DNA of 64,000 nucleotides from Paragyromitra xinjiangensis (taxonomy: Eukaryota > Ascomycota > Pezizomycetes > Pezizales > Discinaceae), in NCBI GenBank assembly GCA_038503065.1, contig JBCAMK010000001.1, positions 2,914,001 to 2,978,000 of the forward strand, given 5' to 3'. The notes beneath the pieces are model-generated. The model saw only the letters and a list, made by a program, of their open reading frames with translations. It was not told where the DNA came from and made no database searches. How positions within the stretch are numbered: the first letter of the stretch is position 1; each line of letters opens with the position of its first letter. The translations under genes were made by a program, and so were the position numbers. This document shows, in pieces, positions 59,043 to 64,000 of the stretch.

Positions 59043-59312
59043 TACTCGTATTCTTCAAACGTTACCGGAATCTGGTAACGGGGAGCGCCATGTCTCTGCT
59101 GCTGGCTCGCCTTCTATGAGTTGCTATTCACCACGCCACAAACAAAATCCAGCAACCTATTTGGCTAAGCCCTTAGTTGCACAAAATTCAACAAATAATA
59201 GAGGATTTCTAGCGGAGTATCTGCCAGTTAAACGATACATGATGCGGGTGAGTGTATTGCATGCTAGCGGCAGCCCATACCAGTATCTGGTAACGTTTGA
59301 AGAATACGAGTA
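59043..59312. repeat. Inverted-repeat element with perfect 24-bp arms, 270 bp
   Basis: Arms 59043-59066 and 59289-59312 are exact inverted copies starting TACTCGTATTCTTCAAACG. TA occurs at both outer ends. The left arm is followed by a small nested hairpin (gttacc...ggtaac). The interior overlaps most of a 159-codon ORF (58837-59316) that I consider spurious. It may be a MITE of another family or an RNA foldback. Confidence 0.65.
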
Positions 59313-59549
59313 TTGATTCCGCCACCATAGTGGATTTATCAAAAGTGTGTGGTAGAAAGAACGAGACTCGGGACTCGGGGCTACTACTGGTTCATAAAGC
59401 CCTCGCGAAAATCTAGCGGCAGAATTGGCCAGTTCCCCGATATTCTTTGTTACACATTGTAGAGTGCACAAAAGGCCTCATTACTTGTCCCAGTGTAGAG
59501 TAGGTATGGCGCCGTGCACCCATATTTTTCTACGCGCAGGTTGGAGGCA

Positions 59550-59590
59550 CAGTCGCTCCTAGTGCTTTGACGAACGAAGGTTGAAACCAT
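59550..59590. mobile_element. Solo left end related to MITE family D
   Basis: 'cagtcgctcct' followed by 'tgacgaacga' resembles the left end of the element at 59903-60067. No matching right end follows directly. Confidence 0.4.
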
Positions 59591-59649
59591 AGAGATTTCT
59601 AGTAAAGAACCAAGTTTTATTCTATTATCAGTGGTTCCGGGACTTTAGA

Positions 59650-59857
59650 GAGCGAACGTTTACAATACCATGTCCGACCGGGGGGGGGGTAAGTTTGCTA
59701 TACCATGACATACCATGTCAACGAAACTCGGACCGCCTACCTACCAAAATATCAGTGCACAGGAACAAGCCACAACTAAAAAAACCAGCGGTTGCAGAGA
59801 ATTGAACCATAGCTCGCTTAAGAAAAAAAATTTATATGGTATATCAAACGTTCGCTC
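59650..59857. repeat. Inverted-repeat element, 22-bp arms with 3 mismatches, 208 bp
   Basis: 'gagcgaacgttt...ataccat' at 59650-59671 is inverted at 59836-59857. The interior contains a run of ten G and repeated 'taccatg' words. Possibly a further MITE; no clear TA duplication. Confidence 0.5.
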
Positions 59858-59902
59858 AACTTCTCGCCTGACCCGAGTATGACTGCAGTGTTCTCCATTC
59901 AG

Positions 59903-60067
59903 TACAGTCGCTCCTGGGTCAGCGACGAGACTGGACCAGTGACGAACAGGGGTCTAGAGAGGAGTATTAATGGCTTAGGGCTAGTTTTTCCTGCTGTTCA
60001 AGCGCTATTCGTCGCTGGCCCAGTTTCGTCGCTGGCCCAGTTTCGTCGTTGCCCAGGAGCGGCTGTA
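59903..60067. mobile_element. MITE candidate D (TA...CAGTCGCTCCTGGG termini), 165 bp
   Basis: The left end TACAGTCGCTCCTGGG pairs with a right end that reads TACAGCCGCTCCTGGG on the complement. Similarity continues about 45 bp inward (cgacga.actgg.ccag.gacgaa) with one gap. TA lies at both edges. The right arm holds a 17-bp direct duplication 'gtcgctggcccagtttc' (60011-60044). Non-coding. Confidence 0.75.
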
Positions 60068-60140
60068 CTCTACGCATTTTGCCAGGATGCCCGTGCTGCC
60101 ACGTGGTTACAGACTAAGAGTACCCCTGCACCCGTAGGAC

Positions 60141-60400
60141 ATATGCAAGCTTGGATGTGCATATGCAGACCCGGATGTGCATATGCAAGCCTGGATGTGC
60201 ATATGCAAGCCTGGATGTGTATTTGCAGACTTGGATGTGCATATGCAAGCCTGAATGTGTATTTGCAGACTTGGATGTGCATGTGCAAGCCTGTATGTGC
60301 ATATGCAAGCCTGGATGTGTATTTGCAGACTTGGATGTGCATGTGCAAGCCTGTATGTGCATATGCAAGCCTGGATGTGCATATGCAAGCCTGGATGTGC
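60141..60400. repeat. 20-bp minisatellite, 13 units
   Basis: Exactly thirteen 20-bp units, consensus atatgcaagcctggatgtgc, with variants (atttgcagacttggatgtgc, atgtgcaagcctgtatgtgc). A three-unit, 60-bp super-repeat is nearly duplicated (60241-60300 against 60301-60360), showing how the array grew. Because 20 is not a multiple of 3 and the unit has no stop codon, long ORFs appear in all six frames; none is annotated as a gene. Confidence 0.95.
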
Positions 60401-62204
60401 ACACTTAGAGTATTTTTTGTTGGTAGAGATTTTTGATGCACCCTCATCCAACACAACTAAAAAAACTTTTCTCATGCCTGCACTTTTGCTATAGTACTTT
60501 CGGATACCCTTGCCCCCAAAGAAATCCTCAAGACACAATAGAAACCGATGGTCTAAGTAGATTATGTAGAAGTTTAAATAATAAATGTCTTAGCGGAAGA
60601 AATTAATTTAAAAATTCAGAGGTAGAAGAAGCTCTTAAGTTCTGTCAACAATCTTTTACTACATATCTACAAAATTACGAAAAGTTTCACATGTTTTGCC
60701 AAACCTTATCACATTTTCACAATGTCAGCCACAACAATTGGGAGTAGGTCTATCAAAATTGGCCAGTTTTTTTCATCATTTGGAGCCTTGTGTACTACAG
60801 TTAGTGACTGGTCAGTTACCGACAAAAAAATTTTTCAGGTACCAAAAAAAGATACCTCACATACTATGTATATGTTAACCAAAGGAACTCCCTATGCCTA
60901 CTGGCACATACTCTATCTCCCCTACACATCACTCCCCACATTTGCACCTTCCTATTTTGGCCACCTATGTAATGGGCCATCAGCAAAAAAAAGTAATTGT
61001 CTACCAGAAGGCCATATTCCATCTGAAGGACTGGAAGACAATTTTTCACTTTTAATATATTATCATTCAGTCAAATCTGGTAAATTTTTTGGCTTCCAGT
61101 GAGATTTTGTCTTCAGGGTCTTCAGTGTCTTCCAGAAGGCTATATTGCACCTGAAGGTCCAGATGACAAATATCTTTTTTTGCTGATGGGAGGTGGTCCT
61201 CTAAACAACTGCTAAAGCTAGGAAGGAAAATGGCCGTTGCTTATACTAAAGTCAGGCTGAGATCTTAAAGTATTTTCGTGCAGTATACTCAATAATCTTA
61301 AGGGCGGAACTTGGTAATTCTCGTCACTAGGTCTCTTGTTGAAGATGGAGAAAAGCAACTGGTGGCGGGGCTCGCCAGTACTTGTAGTACTACATGATTG
61401 CTGCCTCTACTTAGTTCTACTCAGCTGGGGGATTTGGTTAACCCTGAATCCTGTTGGTGATCAGGGGCAGGTCCTTTTAGAAGTGTTCTCTCACATTCTA
61501 CTGAAGTTCTGCACCTCATTTGCAACCGCTCCTCATGCATTGCTCTACCAGTCAAGACTACTTGCATAGCGCTGATCAGTCCATAGTTGCGTCAGGTGTC
61601 CGCTAGAATAGTTCTCCCAGTTGCGCTTCCTATCAGCCATAGCTGATGGGGCATGCACAAGTGGATTCGGAACTCAATCGCATTTCTATGTGTTTGATGT
61701 CATTGGAGATCTGCTACATGCCCGTCAGCCTTAGCACCTGCGGGTGTTCCTAACCACCAAGTCAGTGGGGTACTGGTGTTCCCTAGAATGTGGTAGCTAC
61801 ATCAGCAAAAATAATTATTTCCTCCCTCAGCTCCAGGAGGCTCGGGAGGTGCTGGAGACTCCTGGAAAAAATGTGCCTACCTGGAGGAGCGAATGGTGAC
61901 AAACCTCCTTTGGGAGGCACTGGGAGGAGCCAGCAAGCACTTCCGGAGACTTTGGGAGATCAATATAGGCGCTCCTAACGTGCCATGGAGAGCTGTGGAG
62001 AAGCATAAGTTATACCTGTCACCTTACTCAATTCACTGATGTCACACTGTCACTCAGGTTTTGAAAATTATTTTGACTAATTATTGACTATCTAATGGAT
62101 CTATATACATCGAACGAGTCCCCGCATCCTCCTGCTTGCCCTGCTGCATCCTACTCATCCTACTCCTCCCATTCCGAGCCTGCTGCTGAGCTTGCCCTGG
62201 AGTC
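60401..62204. other. Repeat-derived DNA, no confident gene
   Basis: Contains recurring words 'catcagcaaaaa', 'ccagaaggccatatt' (60998-61022 and, changed, 61125-61145) and 'ctccaggagg/ctcctggag' (61830-61870) that also occur at 63390-63570, so this is old shared repeat sequence. A 126-codon ORF (60722-61102) overlaps these words and is left out. Confidence 0.45.
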
Positions 62205-63075
62205 AATTTGGAGGCAGGAAAGCACGGGATTTGGAGTATATTCAGCAGTCAATTCAGCAGGATTCGGAGGCTCAGAAACAGCCGATTCGGAGTCAATTCA
62301 GCAGTCAATTCAGCAGCCAATTCAGCAGGATTCGGAGGCAAGCAGGCAGCTGCTTCAGAGGCTGCTCAGGAGGAGGTTCAGGAGTCGATTCGAAGGCAGG
62401 AAAGCACGGGATTCGGAGTCAATTCAGCAGCCAATTCAGCAGCCAATTCAGCAGGATTCAAAGGCTTAGAAACAGCCGATTCTGAGTCTATTCAGAAGTC
62501 AATTCAGCAATCAATTCAGGAGTCAATTCGGAGTCTATTCAGCAGTCAATTCAGCAGGATTCGGAGCCTTAGAAACAGCTGATTCGGAGTCTATTCAGCA
62601 CTGGATTCAGAGGCTCAGAAACAGCTGATTCGGAGTCTATTCAGCAGTCAATTCAGCAGTCAATTCAGCAGGATTCGGAGGCTTAGAAACAGCTGATTCG
62701 GAGTCTATTCAGGAGTCAATTCGGAAGTGAATTCAGCAGTGGATTCGGAGGCAGGAAGGCACGGGATTCGGAGTTTATTCAGCAGTCAATTCAGCAGCCA
62801 ATTCAGCAGGATTCGGAGTCTATTCAGGAGTCTATTCAGCAGTGGATTCGGAGTCTATTCGGAGTCTATTCAGGAGTCCATTCAGCAGTGGATTCGGAGT
62901 CGATTAAGGAGTGGATTCAGGAGTTGATTCGGAGGCAGGAAAGTAAGGGATTCGGAGTCTATTCAGCAGTCAATTCGGAGGCTCAGGAACAGCCGATTCG
63001 GAGTCTATTCAGGAGTCGATCCGGAGGCTATTCAGCAGTGGTTTCGGAGGATCGGAAGTAGTGGATTCAGCAAGG
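62205..63075. repeat. Complex minisatellite, about 870 bp
   Basis: Tandem 11-15-bp modules, mainly 'attcagcagtca', 'attcagcagcca' and 'attcggagtct', alternating irregularly. A longer word, 'ggcaggaaagcacgggattc' or a close variant, recurs about four times (62214, 62395, 62751, 62935), marking higher-order periods. Several frames stay open and encode Gln/Ser/Phe-rich peptides. A start-containing frame begins at 62095 but runs straight into the array, so I do not call it a gene. Confidence 0.85.
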
Positions 63076-63171
63076 GGAGTGATGGGCCTATTCAAAGTTA
63101 GCTACTATACAAAACACGTTGATCTTGGAGATGGAGGAGAGGAGGCATGGGCGTCGCAAAGAGGGTTAAAA

Positions 63172-63213
63172 GGGGTGGGTGGATAGGGGGTGGGCGGCCT
63201 GGGTGGGTTGGGG
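63172..63213 (+). other. G-rich tract with G-quadruplex potential
   Basis: At least six runs of three to five G separated by 1-7 nt (ggggtgggtggatagggggt, then tgggcggcctgggtgggttgggg in two parts). It fits the usual G3+N1-7 rule. It lies just after the complex minisatellite. Confidence 0.6.
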
Positions 63214-64000
63214 CAGCAACAGGGAGTTGAAATAAATTCTTCTAAGTCCCTAAGCGAGATCCAATAGTTTGCGATTCAGGGAGTCTCTGGCAGTGGAGTT
63301 GAGGTCCAGGAGCGGGGTGGAGGTGTGGTATCGTGCCTTTGGCTCATGGAGGATACAGTATATCACGGGAGAAGCCATATCCTCCAGGAGATGCAGGTCA
63401 GGCGCTCGTGCCTCCAGGTGCCCTGGGAGCGCATGGAACACCTGGAGGATATTGCCTCCCCGGGAGACGTGCCCATGCTCCTGGAGGCGTTAATTATTTT
63501 TACTGATGGATTCCATCAGCAAAAAAAAAATGTCACCCCAACACTTTCCTGTCTTCTGGAAGGCCATATTCCGCCCGCTGAGTTTGTGGCCTTCCCGACC
63601 GCCTAGGCGAGCTGCTCCAAGTGCTGGTCTGTGTGGGTGCAACCTACACACTGCACCGACCTCCTGGCGCTCAGCTGCGGCCACCTGCGCCCAGATGTGT
63701 TACTTAGCGAAATCCAGCAGGCTGCACCCATCGAATTTTTCTAAGTCCCTGAAAACTTGGGACTTAGCAAAATTCACGTCGCCTCCCCCCAGGCACTTAG
63801 TGATTTTCAAAAATCTCCAGGTCGCTTAGTCATCGCTTAGTCGTCACCAAAGCAACGCCAAATAAGACACCAATCTCCACCTCTCCCGTCCTTCCTACTA
63901 TTGCTTCCCCCTATTCCCTCCCACCCATCCCCTATTCACTCCCACCGATCCCCTACCTCGCTGTACCATAGTACTTTGCTAACATCGTGACTTTTAGGCT
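63214..64000. other. Repeat-derived DNA at window end
   Basis: Carries 'ctccagga/tcctggagg' words and the block 'catcagcaaaaa...ggaaggccatattcc' shared with 60.97-61.2 kb. Also repeated 'ctaagtccct' and 'gacttag' words, including the hairpin at 63741-63767. The end is C/T-rich. No gene seen. Confidence 0.4.
63741..63767. repeat. Perfect 9-bp hairpin
   Basis: 'ctaagtccc' and 'gggacttag' around a 9-nt loop. The arm word ctaagtccct also occurs at about 63243, so it may be an element terminus. Confidence 0.5.

Noticed and set aside
58837..59316. 159-codon ORF
   Set aside because: Its second half lies across an inverted-repeat element, and both arms contribute codons; no motif.
60011..60044. Direct repeat 'gtcgctggcccagtttc' as a CRISPR-like or att site
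   Set aside because: Two adjacent copies inside a MITE arm, no spacers; a eukaryotic window.
59879..60538. Six overlapping ORFs on both strands
   Set aside because: All are produced by a stop-free 20-bp tandem repeat.
62095..62582. Overlapping Gln/Ser/Phe-rich ORFs
   Set aside because: Three frames are open through the same minisatellite; no evidence favours one.

Overview
The window looks like nuclear DNA of a filamentous ascomycete. The genes carry short GT-AG introns (mostly 45-92 nt) with fungal branch-point-like motifs. The gene set is typically fungal: a SreA-type GATA repressor, an AA9 polysaccharide monooxygenase, a NACHT-ankyrin STAND gene, a fucose-specific lectin and a Lyc1-type acetyltransferase. 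The lectin resembles the 312-residue Aleuria-type lectin, and long repeat-strewn intergenic stretches separate the genes. This suggests a Pezizomycete (cup fungus, morel or truffle relative), but that placement is inference and no rRNA or other marker is present to fix it.

Layout. 0-7.4 kb: a small secreted protein, ribose-5-phosphate isomerase (RKI1), a Zip2/SHOC1-like meiotic protein and a TauD-type dioxygenase. 7.4-11.9 kb: gene-poor, with one orphan ORF and a 436-bp inverted-repeat element. 11.9-25.1 kb: a gene-rich block with NUP49, a Tet-like 2-oxoglutarate oxygenase, FIP1, an HNH-endonuclease-domain protein, a WRAP53/TCAB1-like WD protein and a secreted AA9 LPMO. 26.6-28.6 kb: an amino-acid permease with 9-nt and 8-nt microexons. 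29.8-46.7 kb: an accessory stretch with an F-box/ankyrin protein, two orphan proteins, almost 7 kb with no recognisable gene, a fucose-specific lectin and a broken NACHT-ankyrin (NLR-like) gene. 48.1-56.1 kb: a core block with the iron regulator SreA, LYC1 and the kinetochore gene NUF2. 56.1-64 kb: no recognisable gene; inverted-repeat elements, a 20-bp minisatellite of 13 units, a 0.9-kb minisatellite and a G-rich tract.

The genes do not form one pathway. Most are core functions (pentose phosphate, mRNA 3' end formation, nuclear pore, kinetochore, telomerase RNP-type WD protein, iron control). The accessory genes are of recognition, secretion and nucleic-acid-modification types (lectin, NLR, AA9, HNH, Tet-like oxygenase).

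Most notable structure outside genes: at least four small non-coding elements with TA flanks and CAGT termini (Tc1/mariner-type MITE candidates), a perfect palindrome TACATGTA present 12 times (all intergenic, about 1-2 expected), and a shared intergenic 10-mer CTATCACTCG. All exon coordinates were worked out by hand from splice signals, frame continuity and family consensus. No database search was possible.
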